Of a DNA stretch of 64,000 bases, positions 37,801-47,994 are shown piece after piece. The notes beneath the pieces are model-generated. The model made no database searches and was not told the origin of the DNA. It worked only from the letters and a program-made list of their open reading frames with translations. The stretch is from Tillus elongatus. Taxonomy: Eukaryota; Arthropoda; Insecta; Coleoptera; Cleridae. Numbering within the stretch: position 1 is the stretch's first letter; the number at the start of each line of letters is the position of its first letter. A program made the position numbers and the translations under genes. The stretch covers positions 147,356,393 to 147,420,392 of the forward strand of contig OZ023265.1 of NCBI GenBank assembly GCA_964006375.1. The letters are read 5' to 3'.

Positions 37801-38036
37801 CTCTAGATGAAGGACTGATCATGTTCAGTATGCCCTGGTACCATGTCGCGTGTTTGGAGCAAGTGTTGCACATCCATCCACCCTTGTCTGGATCTTTTCT
37901 GCTGCATCTGAATTTGCATATTCGGCCATCGCATCTTTCACACGTCACCACTCTGTCTCCTTCTAGTATTCCTTCGTAGGATCTCAGATAGCCATCACAA
38001 ACAGCGCAATGCCACTGGGCTGAAGGCCGTCGGTTC
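37801..38036 (-). CDS. Putative host-gene exon: FYVE-related Rab-effector zinc finger
   Basis: Minus-strand exon bounded by acceptor TTCTATTTTAG (AG at 38038-38037) and donor GTGCGT (from 37800). It is 236 nt, entering in phase 2 and leaving with one base of a split codon. It encodes QWHCAVCDGYLRSYEG, RVVTCERCDGRICKFRCSRK, GGWMCNTCSKHATWYQG. Eight cysteines are arranged CX2C-CX2C-CX3C-CX2C, as in the FYVE_2 finger of rabphilin, Slp and Slac2 proteins that bind Rab GTPases on vesicles. The RR/KHHCR motif of lipid-binding FYVE domains is absent, also as in that group. No stops or frameshifts; base composition is unlike the flanking repeats. Which Rab effector it is cannot be told here; a PHD-like finger is the alternative. 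Confidence 0.7.
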
Positions 38037-38208
38037 CTAAAATAGAACATTCTTATGTCAAGTGTGCTGAAGAAACTTTATTTTAATAAAATGATAGCAC
38101 TGAGAAGAAGCATATATTAAACAATCTGCTTTCAAGTAGTAAATAAAAATTGGTACTGTAAATTTTAACCTACTTGGACATTAGTTTGTATGCAAGAATA
38201 AAAATCTA

Positions 38209-38247
38209 GATGCAGCAAGTGCGTTATAGTAGTGAATTTACATAGAA
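38209..38247 (+). repeat. Terminal motif of the (AT)n-core family
   Basis: TAGATGCAGCAAGTGCGTTA followed by TAGTAGTGAATTTACAT. Isolated copy. Confidence 0.8.
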
Positions 38248-38505
38248 ATATGCTCGGCCCTTTTTCACCAAAACTCTAAGGAGAACATCTAGATGTACTA
38301 TTTATTAAAAATAATGACTCTCATAAATTCGATGTACACAGGAAGGAATCTACCACTCCAAGTTACATTCCAAATGACCTACATCATACGTTGGCACAAA
38401 AAAAACCGCCGGTTTAAATTGCTTAGTAAATAGATTAATAAATTTTCCCTTAAGTAAAAGTAGATATAGTATAGAATTAGAGCACATTAAAAACGTGGCT
38501 AAATA

Positions 38506-40418
38506 TAGGTGGCGCATTGAAAACGAATGACCGAATTTTTTTTTGAAACGCTGAAATACGTCAATTTTAATATTGAGGGGGGACATGTTTTGACATAAAA
38601 CTCAACTTTGTCGCATCAACAACTTAAGGGTGGTGATAACAACCCTTATATTTTAAATAGGGAACATGGATCGAGTGTTACATCATTTGAAATCTCTTTC
38701 TTTTATGAATTCAGCAGACTAATTTTTTTTGGAAGTTTGATCAACTTGTTTAAAAATTATTCACAGTTGAAGATGCAAAAACGCATTTCACTCATTCCGA
38801 TAAGAAATGTGCTGATAGTTAATGTTTTGTTGGTTTGTAAACAAAAAAGCAACTCTCAGATCATTTCTCATCGAAATGAGAGAAATACGGTTTATCATTT
38901 CAGTTTATTGGTCTGTTTGATACTTGATAGTACTACCAAAAATTATTTTCACAATGGTGTATTCTGTAGAATAAAGAGTTGAAATAATTACTCTTTTTTT
39001 CAAAAACGATGACTGTGCCAACCGTACCGCAAATTTGTTTAATGAACGACATCCGAACAGACATTTTAACAGAAAATACATTTTGGAGTTAGTTGCAAAG
39101 TTTCGACAAAGTGGTTCAGTAGCCAACAAAAAAACGGGATCCTGAACGTGAATTTCCGGTTAGAAATGAGACTACTGAGATTGAAGTTTTAGGACAAATT
39201 GCTGCAGACCCAACTTTGAGCACGAGAAAATTGGCCACTGTTTCAAACATCAAAAGAAGAACTATTCAGCGAATATTGACGCATCATAAATTTCACCCGT
39301 ATAAAATTCATCTTGTACAACAACTGAATGAAGATGATTTTGACCGGCGGCTGGACTTTTGTGAAGTTATGACTGCACGAATAGCTGATAACGGAAACTT
39401 TCTGTTCAATGTCTGTTTTTCAGACGAGTGTACGTTTTTATTAAAGTCTACAGTCGATCGTCATAATTGTCGTTATTGGGCAGATAATAATCCAAGAAAT
39501 ATTCATGTAGTCCACACTCAAACTCCACAGAAATTGAATGTCTGGACTGGCATTTTTGGAGACCGTTTAATCGGACCAATTTTTCTTGATGGCAATTTGA
39601 GTGGCGAAACGTATTTGGAGTTACTAGAAGATATCGTTTACCCTTTACTAATTGACATTGTTGAAAATGATGACCACTATCAAGAAAATCGATTAGTGTG
39701 TCAACAAGATGGAGCTCCTCCGCATTTTTCACAACGTGTTAGGGAGTTTTTGAACAGAGAGTTTCCAGGGCAATGGATTGGGCGTAGAGGTGCTATTGAG
39801 TGCCCCCCTAGATCACCGGATTTAACTCCTTTAGACTTTTTTCTATAGAGTCATTTAAAGAGTAGAATTTTCGCAACAGAACTGTAGTCTCTGGCAGAAT
39901 TACGACGACGCATTGTTGAAGAATGCCGTCTAATAACTCCACAATTGCTCCAGAATGTCAGAGCTCGTTTTGAACAAGATTTCTGCTTTTGTATGGAAGC
40001 TGGTGGTCAATAATTTGAACACTTACTTAACTGAATAAACATTTTTGGACGTTTGGTTTAGTTTTTTAGTTTTTTGAACCAAAAAGTGATTAATTACTGC
40101 ATTTCTTACCACAATGAATAAAATACGTTCTTGCAATTCCAACTGTGAATAATTTTTAAACAAGTTGATAAAACTTCTAAAAAAATTAGTGTGTTGAATT
40201 CAGAAAAGAAAGAGCTTTCAAATGATGTAACACCCGACCCATGTTCTCTATTTAAAATATAAGGGTTGTTATCACCACCCTTAAGGGGTTGATGTGACAG
40301 AGTTGAGTTTTATGTCAAAACATGTCCCCCTTAATATTAAAATTGACGTGTTTCAGCGTTTCTTAAAAAAAATCTCTGGACGTAAATCGGTCTGTTTCGT
40401 TTTTAATGCGCCACCCTG
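38506..40418 (+). mobile_element. DD41D Tc1/mariner-superfamily element with 270-bp inverted repeats
   Basis: The left arm from 38506 (TAGGTGGCGCATTGAAAACG) to about 38775 pairs with 40140-40418 (ending CGTTTTTAATGCGCCACCCTG). TA follows the right end and precedes the left. The arms share GGGTGGTGATAACAACCC and TTTAAAAATTATTCACAGTTG. The interior is one transposase gene. At 1.9 kb with three disabling changes, it is among the youngest transposons in the window. Confidence 0.9.
38954..40013 (+). pseudogene. DD41D (rosa-like) transposase, recently inactivated
   Basis: Start MVYSVE at 38954, then a TAA at 38972-38974 where a glutamine codon is expected. The HTH region (ANLFNERHPNRHFNRKYILE) follows. 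A seven-A run at 39128-39134 shifts frame by one. The main open stretch at 39216-39848 has HPYKIHLVQQLNEDDFDRRL, the first catalytic aspartate in FSDECTF, the second in QQDGAPPHF, and the third in SPDLTPLDFF. Forty-one residues separate the last two aspartates, which is the spacing of the DD41D/rosa group. TAG at 39846-39848 and TAG at 39885-39887 interrupt the end. The frame finishes EAGGQ at 40013. Confidence 0.9.
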
Positions 40419-40488
40419 TATAACGAAAATTGGGATTGTTTAGTGGAAAAATTAATTAATAGACACAGAACAAAGGAACAAAGGGCCT

Positions 40489-40615
40489 CGGTGGTCTACA
40501 TACAAGATTTCTCAAGCATGTAGTACATCATTGGAAAGCACTTTTCAGAGGCTATTACATGAGCAAAAAATCCAATATGGCTGCCATACATTCCCATCCA
40601 GTTTGGGACACACTC
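40489..40615 (+). repeat. Terminal remnant of the long-inverted-repeat mariner-like element
   Basis: CAAGATTTCTCAAGCATGTA and CAAAAAATCCAATATGGCTG match 28770-28860, then jump to ATTCCCATCCAGTTTGGGAC, the outer tip (29160-29180). The intervening 300 bp is deleted. The (AT)n tract at 40626 follows. Confidence 0.8.
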
Positions 40616-40617
40616 TA

Positions 40618-40625
<8 letters not shown>

Positions 40626-40708
<83 letters not shown>
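40626..40708. repeat. (AT)n microsatellite
   Basis: Left flank is the mariner-like tip; right flank is an (AT)n-core family block. Confidence 0.97.
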
Positions 40709-40712
<4 letters not shown>

Positions 40713-40835
40713 TGAAACTGACCCTGGATATGGGTTTTAGGGGTCCCAGTTTGCGCTCATTTGAAGAAATTTTTTCAAAATTCAAAAGTCGGGATCTCAT
40801 TAGTGCTTTTTTTTTAAAGAAAATTCACTAATAAA
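40709..40835 (+). repeat. (AT)n-core family, block right of the core
   Basis: AAATTGAAACTGACCCTGGA, GTTTGCGCTCATTTGAAGAA, AAAAGTCGGGATCTC and a terminal hairpin ending AAGAAAATTCACTAATAAA. Confidence 0.85.
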
Positions 40836-41340
40836 TAACGAGTTTTTTATTTTTTAGTACAAAACAATAATTCAAACTACTCAGACAATATTTAGCTATA
40901 AAATGTCACTCTCCTTTCCAAAATTATAATATGTAAACATGTTCCACTTACAACACTAACTAAACATTTTACACTGAGTAAGTATCAGAAATATAGTGTT
41001 TATATTTTCTCCTGTCTGATATTCTATCCTCCAGATGTTTCATTACATGCTGTTATTACTATGATCACTATTATTATCGTAACATCTGACCATAAGATAT
41101 GCGTAAAACTAGATGTGTAAAATAAATACAATGTAGCATATAATTTACGTGTTATAGAAACACTTTATGCATTTTGTTATGACTCAGGTACGGTTTTTGT
41201 AATAGGATATTAAAATAGGTACCTTACTTAAATTTATAACCACTAAGGTGAGATATGGAATTCTCTATATCAAGCTACTTCTGTGTTTAAAGTTGTTTTC
41301 AACTTCTTTCAAAGTATAAAAGATAGATTAATTAGTACAA
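40836..41340. other. No feature recognised
   Basis: Unique AT-rich sequence within this window; no frame of interest. Confidence 0.4.
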
Positions 41341-41477
41341 TACATTTTATTAGTGAATTTTCTTTGAAAAATTCACTAATGAGGAGATCCTCACTTTTTA
41401 ATTGCAAAAATTTCTTCAAATGAGCGCTAGATAGCCCCCCTGGAACACATATCCGGGGTCAGTTTCAATTGTTATAT

Positions 41478-41478
<1 letters not shown>

Positions 41479-41557
<79 letters not shown>
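41479..41557. repeat. (AT)n microsatellite core
   Basis: Core of the member at 41345-42672; ends with a GTATATGTATAT-type transition. Confidence 0.97.
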
Positions 41558-41563
<6 letters not shown>

Positions 41564-42358
41564 GTATATATGTATATGTGTCACACCGATAACTCAAAAA
41601 ATAATAGGTCGATTTTGATTAAATTTGGTGAATACCTTCCTTCTGCAAGTGGCTTGGATATGTTCGTTAGTCAAGAAAATCGGCCCAGGTTTTCCCAACA
41701 AATTTTGTGTTTTCCTTCGAAAAAAATCATATCACCAGAAATAACAAAGTAAGGGCAACCAAATTTGGTACGCGGGCTTATATCATTATAAGTAAATTAC
41801 CTACCAAAACCTCGCTCTGCGAGTTAAAAGATAAAACAGTTATGGGCATTTAAAGAAAAAATAATTAGAGTTTTCCTCAAAACGTCAAAGTAGCGATTTA
41901 AAACGTCAAAATTGGCAACATTTAGGCAAAGAACCTGAAACTAATAGGAGCTATGGAAAGAAAATGACTCAAGAAAAATGTTTTACAAAGCCTGAAGTTT
42001 TAGATTCAACCGTCATTGTCATTCAATTTACTAAAGTATTTCCAGAAAATTCGTTTCAAATAGACCCATTCTCTGATGCTTTGGCAGTAGTCTTAGCTAC
42101 AGAGCTTATCGTTTAATGGTATATAATTTGTTGTCGAATTTTCGTAAAAAATCATGTTCAATATATCCGTTACAAGATACGAAAAAAAATTCAATACATT
42201 AATTACAGGGTGTCTTGAGCTACATCTTAAAGAAAAAATTTAGAATCACAGGATGACCCATAAGTCGTTGGTGATACAAATTCTCGTTTTTTTAATCGAA
42301 CAGGCCTTATTGGATTTTTGCATTTTCCATCGAAATATTTGTAAGAAAAAAAATTCGG

Positions 42359-42672
42359 GACGCAGCAAGTGCGTTATGGTAGCAAATTTTCATTAAATGC
42401 TTCAAATTTGAATAGCTCAATTTGCTATTAACCTATAATGTTGACCAAGAACTCAGTTTTTCGGGAACACTTAAGCTTAGTTTCGGAAATTGTTCTACAT
42501 TTTCAAACAATCAAGTTATTTTGATGAGACAATGCACATTATCTCTACTATATAAGTTATAATGGTAGCTAAATTTGATGCCTGTTTTCTTAAAAAAAAA
42601 CACACATATTTGCTATTAAAAATATTTTTATGAAAATTCACTCCCATAACACAATTGCTGCGTTTAGACTTT
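42359..42672. mobile_element. Terminal inverted-repeat module (MITE-like), 314 bp
   Basis: GACGCAGCAAGTGCGTTATG at the left and the complement CATAACACAATTGCTGCGTT at the right, each continuing through a shared GAATTTTCAT. Similar pairs occur at 50513-50822, 52799-53110, 55760-56238 and 57676-57963. It may be an independent MITE captured by, or the true end of, the (AT)n-core family. Confidence 0.7.
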
Positions 42673-42725
42673 TTTCATGTTCTTTAAGTCGATTTAGCTG
42701 CAGAAGGCTAGTGAATTCTAAATTG

Positions 42726-43086
42726 TGTGTGTGTGTGTTTTGTTTCTTTAACGTCGGCCTATTTCCGCGACTATGGCCAATCACCGACGCCAGGGAGCAG
42801 TTTCACCTCACTATCCTGGAAATTTTGCCGAACCCCTGTCTTTCTGTAAGGAGGGTAGGGATCTTTAACGTGCCCAACATCGCATGGACACGGGACCGAC
42901 GGCTTTACGCCCCCTCCGAAGGGCGGAACGTGCAGACATTCAACTTGCTCAAATACAATGCCAGAACCTCGGTTGATGTTAATTTTACAGTTTGTACTGA
43001 AAAAGTGAAAGGAGTACGCCGGGATCGAACCCAGTACCCTTCGGTTCAAAGGCACACGTTCTTACCTCTGAACCACCGAGGTTCTT
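42726..43086 (-). mobile_element. tRNA-derived SINE, copy 3, with 14-bp target duplication
   Basis: TGAATTCTAAATTG flanks it at 42712-42725 and 43087-43100. Head on the minus strand: ACCTCGGTGGTTCAGAGGTA (A-box region) and GGTTCGATCCC (B box, complement at 43021-43031). The tail GGCCGACGTTAAAGAAACAA ends in (CA)n. This is the best-preserved copy and gives the family length, 361 bp. The perfect duplication indicates recent insertion by LINE machinery. Confidence 0.93.
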
Positions 43087-43189
43087 TGAATTCTAAATTG
43101 AATATAAGATTTGATTACTATGGAACCGGCATAAATACCAGTAGGTGTGTGCACATTTTTCCTAGCATTTAATGACGCAAGAAATAGCT

Positions 43190-44546
43190 ATGTCCGCATT
43201 CTTTCTGAGAAAAAAAAAACTCGTTTAATAACCACATCAAAAACAAAGTCCTCTTAAGCTCCAGCGGCAGCAGACCCTTCTGCACTCTTGCTAAATCTAT
43301 TGGGAATAATTTCTGCAAGAGCACCTCCCCACCTCTTGTCTCAGGGGATGAAATTGTTTCTACCACCCTGGGCAAGCCTGAGCTTTTTGCCTCTTTGTTC
43401 GCCGGCAATTCTGCTCTCACTCACCTCTAAACGTTCAACCACCAACAGTCCCCAATGTGGCGCATAAAATGACGGATATCATTTTCAAAACTAAAAAGGT
43501 ACGAAAAATGCTCTCTTCTCTTAATACCAGGTGAGCATCAGGCCTTGACGAGATCCCAGCAATTGTTCTTAAAAAATGCGTACCAGAACTTGCTCCTGTC
43601 CTGACTTGTATGTTGCAGACATCTTACAATAGAGGCATATTCCCTAGTAACTGGAAAACTGCTCGAGTACAACCCGTCCCCAAGAAAGGATCCAAATCAC
43701 TTCCTAGCAACTACAGGCCTATTTTTCTCCTTCCAGTCGTCTCTAAAGTGATGGAAAAGTATATAAGCACCGAATTACTAAAATTTCTTGAAAAACACAG
43801 TCTAATCCACGACAGGCAGTATGGATTCCGTCAGCGCAGATCAACTGCCGATCTCCTTTCCTTTGTCACCCATTCTTAGAACAAGTCTATGGAACTACAC
43901 TGTGAATCCTATATTGTCGCTCTAGGCATATCCAATGCATTCGACCAGGTCTGGCAAGCAGAGCTGAATAAACTTCCGGCCTATGGCCTACCACCAAAAC
44001 TCTGTACCTGGACAGTAAATTTCCGCAGTTCACAGTTACGCGGGCGACAGCACCCTCCACTCAAATATACAATATTTTAAGCCTTTCTTTTTAGCCCAAT
44101 TAGGTAAGAATCGCAGACTTATTGAGGGTTATGTCTCCGTGGAACTCTAAAAAATATTAATATTCTTTCTCATAAGAGATACACCTAGACCCATTACAAT
44201 GAACAACCAAGTTATTCAAAGTAATGAGTCCTTTTCACTTGTTGGCATTTCTTTGGATCGAAATCTCAGTTGGCACCAACATGTCACATCAATTGCAGAA
44301 GCGGCTGCTAAAACATTAGGTTTCCTCTTCCGGGCTCACAAATACTTTTCACCAGCTAATCTCTATACCTTATATACTTCGCAGATAAGACCAAACCACG
44401 AATACTGCTCCCACATCTGGGGTGCTGCTGCCGCTTCTACACTTGATATCCTGGACTCCATCCAGAAGAGAGCGATACGTCTCATCGGTGACCCTACCCT
44501 CACCCAAAGGCTGCCATACCTTGCCCACCGACGTGCGTTGGTGACC

Positions 44547-44577
<31 letters not shown>

Positions 44578-44900
44578 TGTATAGATATCTGCACGGGCAC
44601 TGCTCAGAGAAGCTATCTTTCATAGTTCCTCCACCTGCTGCCCCCAACAGATCTACCAGGCGAACAGAGCGAATGCACCATTTTACTGTCCAGGTCACCA
44701 GACATAGAACATCTTGTTATGCTCGCTCTTTTGTCCTGAGGACTTCCAAGTTGTGGAATTCCTTGCCGGCACATGTTTTTCCTTCTCCTCCGAACTTCCA
44801 AACCTTCAAGTCCAGAATTAACAAGTTGCCTCTTTCCTCCTTGTCGACACCCAAGGTACGATAGTATTTAGGCTGTAAGCCCTCGTGGTGTGTTGCTGAA
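43190..44900 (+). mobile_element. CR1-like LINE, 5'-truncated, RT internally deleted
   Basis: A pre-RT stretch (SGSRPFCTLAKSIG, PPLVSGDEIV) spans 43240-43430. RT fingers with SGLDEIPAIVLKKC are at 43540. The frame at 43610-43879 holds NWKTARVQPVPKKGSKSLPS and RQYGFRQRRSTADLLSF. Motif A is damaged (VALGISNAFDQVW, 43916). The YADD motif C segment is deleted around 44080-44190. The C-terminal domain 44199-44864 reads through SLVGISLDRNLSWHQHV and SKLWNSLPAHVF. The 3' UTR ends GTAAGCCCTCGTGGTGTG plus A-rich tail. A CT microsatellite at 44548-44577 lies in frame. Confidence 0.8.
44199..44864 (+). pseudogene. LINE C-terminal domain, 221-codon open stretch
   Basis: Continuous frame downstream of the deleted catalytic core. 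It begins MNNQVIQSNESFSLVGISLD and includes KTLGFLFRAHKYFSPANLYT, IQKRAIRLI and a CT-repeat-encoded SLSPSLSLSLL run. It ends in the conserved LWNSLPAHVF block seen in CR1/Jockey-type LINEs. The initiator is internal and has no functional meaning. The 3' part is shared at over 95 percent by eye with 13491-13820. Confidence 0.75.
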
Positions 44901-45240
44901 AAAAAATCTTCCCAAATAAATTTCATTAAAAGCAAATTGTTTTCGTTATTGCCAAAGATAATTTAAAATATGGAATACCATCAAAAAGTACGCTGAATAC
45001 GCTCCAAAAATGTGTCGCATGACCTATGTTGCTATTTAAGAAATTACAGGTGTGTCACCCTTCAAAAAATGGGTGCTTCAAAAAACATCGACAGTTCCGG
45101 CAAATAGTCGCAAATAATCTGTTATGCAACCGTACATATATTGCGTGCTGCTTAAAAGTTATGGCCTTGTCCCGTTCATTATGCGCAACCCTGTATAACA
45201 GAAACGTTATCATAATATGATCACATTTAATTATTTAGTC

Positions 45241-45430
45241 TGGAGCGCTACTATTATCGCGTTGGTTTTTATACTTAGGAGTTGTGAGCGCTTTTTGCGT
45301 AGCATTCTTCCAGTTGACAAAGAAGCAATACATGATACATTCAAGTTTGAATCATTGCATGAGCAGTGTTTAAAAATGTAGCTCGATATTAGTGATTTGT
45401 GTAGTGCCCAATATGTACTTGGATTAGGGG
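45241..45430 (+). pseudogene. Exon-like segment with in-frame stop, unknown
   Basis: The plus-strand frame shows SCERFLRSILPVDKEAIHDT, FKFESLHEQCLKM, a TAG at 45379-45381, then LDISDLCSAQYVLGLG running into a donor-like GGTAAGTTTC. An acceptor-like TTTTTATACTTAG lies at 45266-45278. Composition is less AT-biased than the surroundings. It could be a decayed exon or a fragment of an unrecognised element; I recognise no family. Confidence 0.3.
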
Positions 45431-45434
45431 TAAG

Positions 45435-46015
45435 TTTCTCACAGGACACTCTATTGTTTATTTGCACATGTTATTTGCTTAATCATAAATTAAAAAGCAT
45501 TTTCAACCAGTATTTACTTATATTAAAGTAAAGTGTAGCTTAAAGCTTAGCTTCAGGAATTAATTTTTGGTAATTCTACGATGCTAAGTCAAGTAATCAT
45601 AAATTCGTTAATGTTTAATTATGGCAGTAATTTATCTAAATTAACCACCAATTTACATTTTCAAAATCGCATTTTGGATTTTCTGAAACAAAAGTTGTCT
45701 TGCGTAGTTGTTTTCTTTTTAAATATTAACAAACCAAACAGTTTTATCCCTTTGTTTTTGAAAATAATAATATTTTCGATCATCATTAAATAAAACGTTT
45801 TTTTAATGCTGGATAAAAAATCAGTTTGCTTTAAAAATACAGGATCATACGACCTCACTTTTTAAGATATTTGTGAGGGTAGGTATCCTTAGTAAGAAGA
45901 TATTTACTTAAGGAAGTGAGATTAAAGAAATTTCAATTGACCACTCTTCGGGATTTATTTTAAAAGAAAAATTAGTAATAACAGAAAAACATATTTTCCA
46001 TACTTTTAATAAGCA
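45435..46015. other. No feature recognised
   Basis: Unique AT-rich sequence within this window. Confidence 0.4.
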
Positions 46016-46137
<122 letters not shown>

Positions 46138-46146
46138 CAGGCTAAA

Positions 46147-47312
46147 CCACGAAATGCGTTGGTTAGACGTTTATCTAGTTATTAAGGTATTTCAAGTCAT
46201 GCATTCATGTATAAGACCTAACGCTCTTTCCACGTCAAATATTTGGAGTCGATATCATTTCCGGTTTAACCGGAAGTAGCGATCAACTTTGTTATTTTAA
46301 ATAGAACACGCTGTGTATTATTACATATTTGGCTTGTACGTAAAATTCTGTGTACACCAGCGGCAACTATCCTTATTTGAAGAAAATGAGTTTTTGATCT
46401 CTGAAGTTTTCCTGATTCGCCTAAATTTTGAACACACTGTATAAATGAGATCAATTATATACATTCAACTAACCTAATATCTGTACTAGCGACTAACAAA
46501 ATTTTACTTCTTAATTATGAAAAAGTAAATGACAACGAAAGGCTTCAATATCTCAATGGAAATGAATAAACATTCTAAAAAATTACAATAACTTTGAAAC
46601 AATCGAAGGCATATAAGGATAGTTCACATTGGTGTACACAGAATTTCACGTACAATCTGAATATGTAAAAATATACAGGTGGTCCATTTAAAATAACACA
46701 GTTGTTTACTGCTCCCGGTTAGGTTAGGTTAGATTGTGAGTGGTCCATATCGGTCCCTCCACCGCGACCATAAGGTCTATTGTGGCTCACGTCTAATGTC
46801 TATATTTCGCCCAACAAATCCAGCCTCCTACAGAGGTCGATAACCTTTGCGGGCGAAAGTTGATCCAGATCCTCTGGAGCAAGCTTTACCTTGCCAAAGA
46901 GCAGGTGTCTAGTCCTATCCGCTGCCGGACAGGAACACAGCACGTGCTCTGCTGTTTCGTCATTCTCCATACACAGCCGGCACTCGGTCTCCTGACCGAT
47001 CCCAATAAGGTGCATGTGATGCCGCAAGCGACAGTGTCCTGTATACAGGCCGACTAGAGTACTCAGTTGTTGTCTGTTCAACTCTAGAAGTTTCTTAGCC
47101 CTTGACTCAGACAGGCCATTTATGAAGGCCTTAGAGTGAGCTAATCCTGGAAGATTTTGCCAATATTGAATTGTCCTTCGGTTAAACCGGAAGCGATATC
47201 GACTCCAAATTATTTTACATGAAAAGAGTGTTATATAACTTATATATGAATGCAGATTTTCAGAATTTAAAAAGGTTAGTAACTAGAAAATTATCTGACC
47301 CGCGTATTTCGT

Positions 47313-47316
<4 letters not shown>
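46147..47316. mobile_element. Inverted-repeat element with about 240-bp arms, interrupted by a LINE
   Basis: CCACGAAATGCG at 46148 pairs with CGCGTATTTCGTGG near 47312. Further in, TTTGGAGTCGATATC.CTTCCG and the self-complementary CCGGTTTAACCGG pair across. AAATTCTGTGTACACCA pairs between 46343 and 46650. The right arm is split by the LINE fragment 46719-47165. No transposase. Both ends abut (AT)n tracts, so a TA-targeting element is likely. Confidence 0.75.
46719..47165 (-). pseudogene. I/Jockey-type LINE C-terminus with TTAGG-like 3' tail
   Basis: Minus frame: AFINGLSESRAKKLLE, then MNRQQLSTLVGLYTGHCRLR, HLIGIGQETECRLCMENDET, AEHVLCSCPAADRTRH, ending LDLLGEI at 46800. The GHC....H and C-X2-C...EH..C pattern is the zinc-binding post-RNase-H region of I- and R1-related LINEs. 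The 3' end on the minus strand reads CTAACCTAACCTAACC (46718-46733), about three units of the insect telomeric repeat. The rest of the LINE is missing. Confidence 0.8.

Positions 47317-47380
<64 letters not shown>
47317..47380. repeat. (AT)n microsatellite
   Basis: Directly follows the right end of the inverted-repeat element. Confidence 0.97.
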
Positions 47381-47383
<3 letters not shown>

Positions 47384-47499
47384 TTTCTTAAAAATTGTGG
47401 GATAGCCGTCAGTTGCAAAATAAAAACTCTTTATTAATTGCCGAGCTTTCGGAATAATTTATTCTATTATCAATGCTACAGCATGGAAAGAAAAATAAA

Positions 47500-47990
47500 G
47501 CGAAAGTCTGGACGCACCAAGTGCGTTATGGTAGCGAATTTTTTAAAAATATTGTTAATAGCAAATGTCTTTCTTTGATGAAAGCAGGCATCAAACTTTG
47601 TTGCCTATATAGTAGAAACAATGTACCATATTTCATCGAACTAACTTTACTGTTTGAAAATATATAAGCATTCTTCAAAAGTCTGGATGCAGCAAGTATG
47701 TTATGGAAGTGAATTTCAATAAAAATGTTTTTAATAGCAAATGCGAGCAGGCATCAATCTGATTACCGGTATAGCCTATGTAGTAGAAACAATGTACTAT
47801 ATTTTATAAAAATTACTTATGGTTTGAAAATATACAAACATTTTCCTAAAAAAGACTTAAATTTTGGTTTACTAACCAACAAAGCTTACGTTAATAGCAA
47901 ATTGAGTTTGAAATTTGAAGGATTTAATGAAAATTCGGTAAATTTGCAGATTAGATCCCGAACGCTTTTCAAAACATTATTTTTAGAAAC
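47500..47990 (+). repeat. Two tandem terminal modules of the (AT)n-core family
   Basis: CTGGACGCACCAAGTGCGTT at 47502 and CTGGATGCAGCAAGTATGTT at 47684 are 180 bp apart. Each is followed by GTAGAAACAATGTACTATAT-like and TTTGAAAATATA sequence. Confidence 0.75.
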
Positions 47991-47994
47991 ATTA

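Larger units (their letters stand above)
41345..42672 (+). repeat. Complete (AT)n-core family member, 1.33 kb
   Basis: Order: terminal hairpin TTAGTGAATTTTCTTTG/AAAAATTCACTAA (41349-41378); block GAGGAGATCC...AAATGAGCGC...ATCCGGGGTCAG; (AT)n core 41479-41557; TGTGTCACACCGATAACTC; body with AAATTTGGTGAATACC, AAGGGCAACCAAATTTGG, AAACGTCAAAATTGGCAAC, CAAATAGACCCATTCTCTG and CAGGGTGTCTTGAGCTACAT. A module bounded by inverted copies of GACGCAGCAAGTGCGTTATG closes it (42359 and 42672). No transposase. The body frame at 41889-42115 is open (see findings). Confidence 0.85.

Noticed and set aside
39448..39732. Minus-strand frame inside the DD41D transposase
   Set aside because: Antisense shadow of the transposase coding sequence.
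43021..43081. A genuine tRNA gene
   Set aside because: The A- and B-box-like sequences are followed by a 300-bp body and (CA)n tail, and the acceptor stem does not close; it is a SINE head.
46724..46740. An interstitial telomere
   Set aside because: Only about three TTAGG units are present, and they are adjacent to a LINE 3' end.
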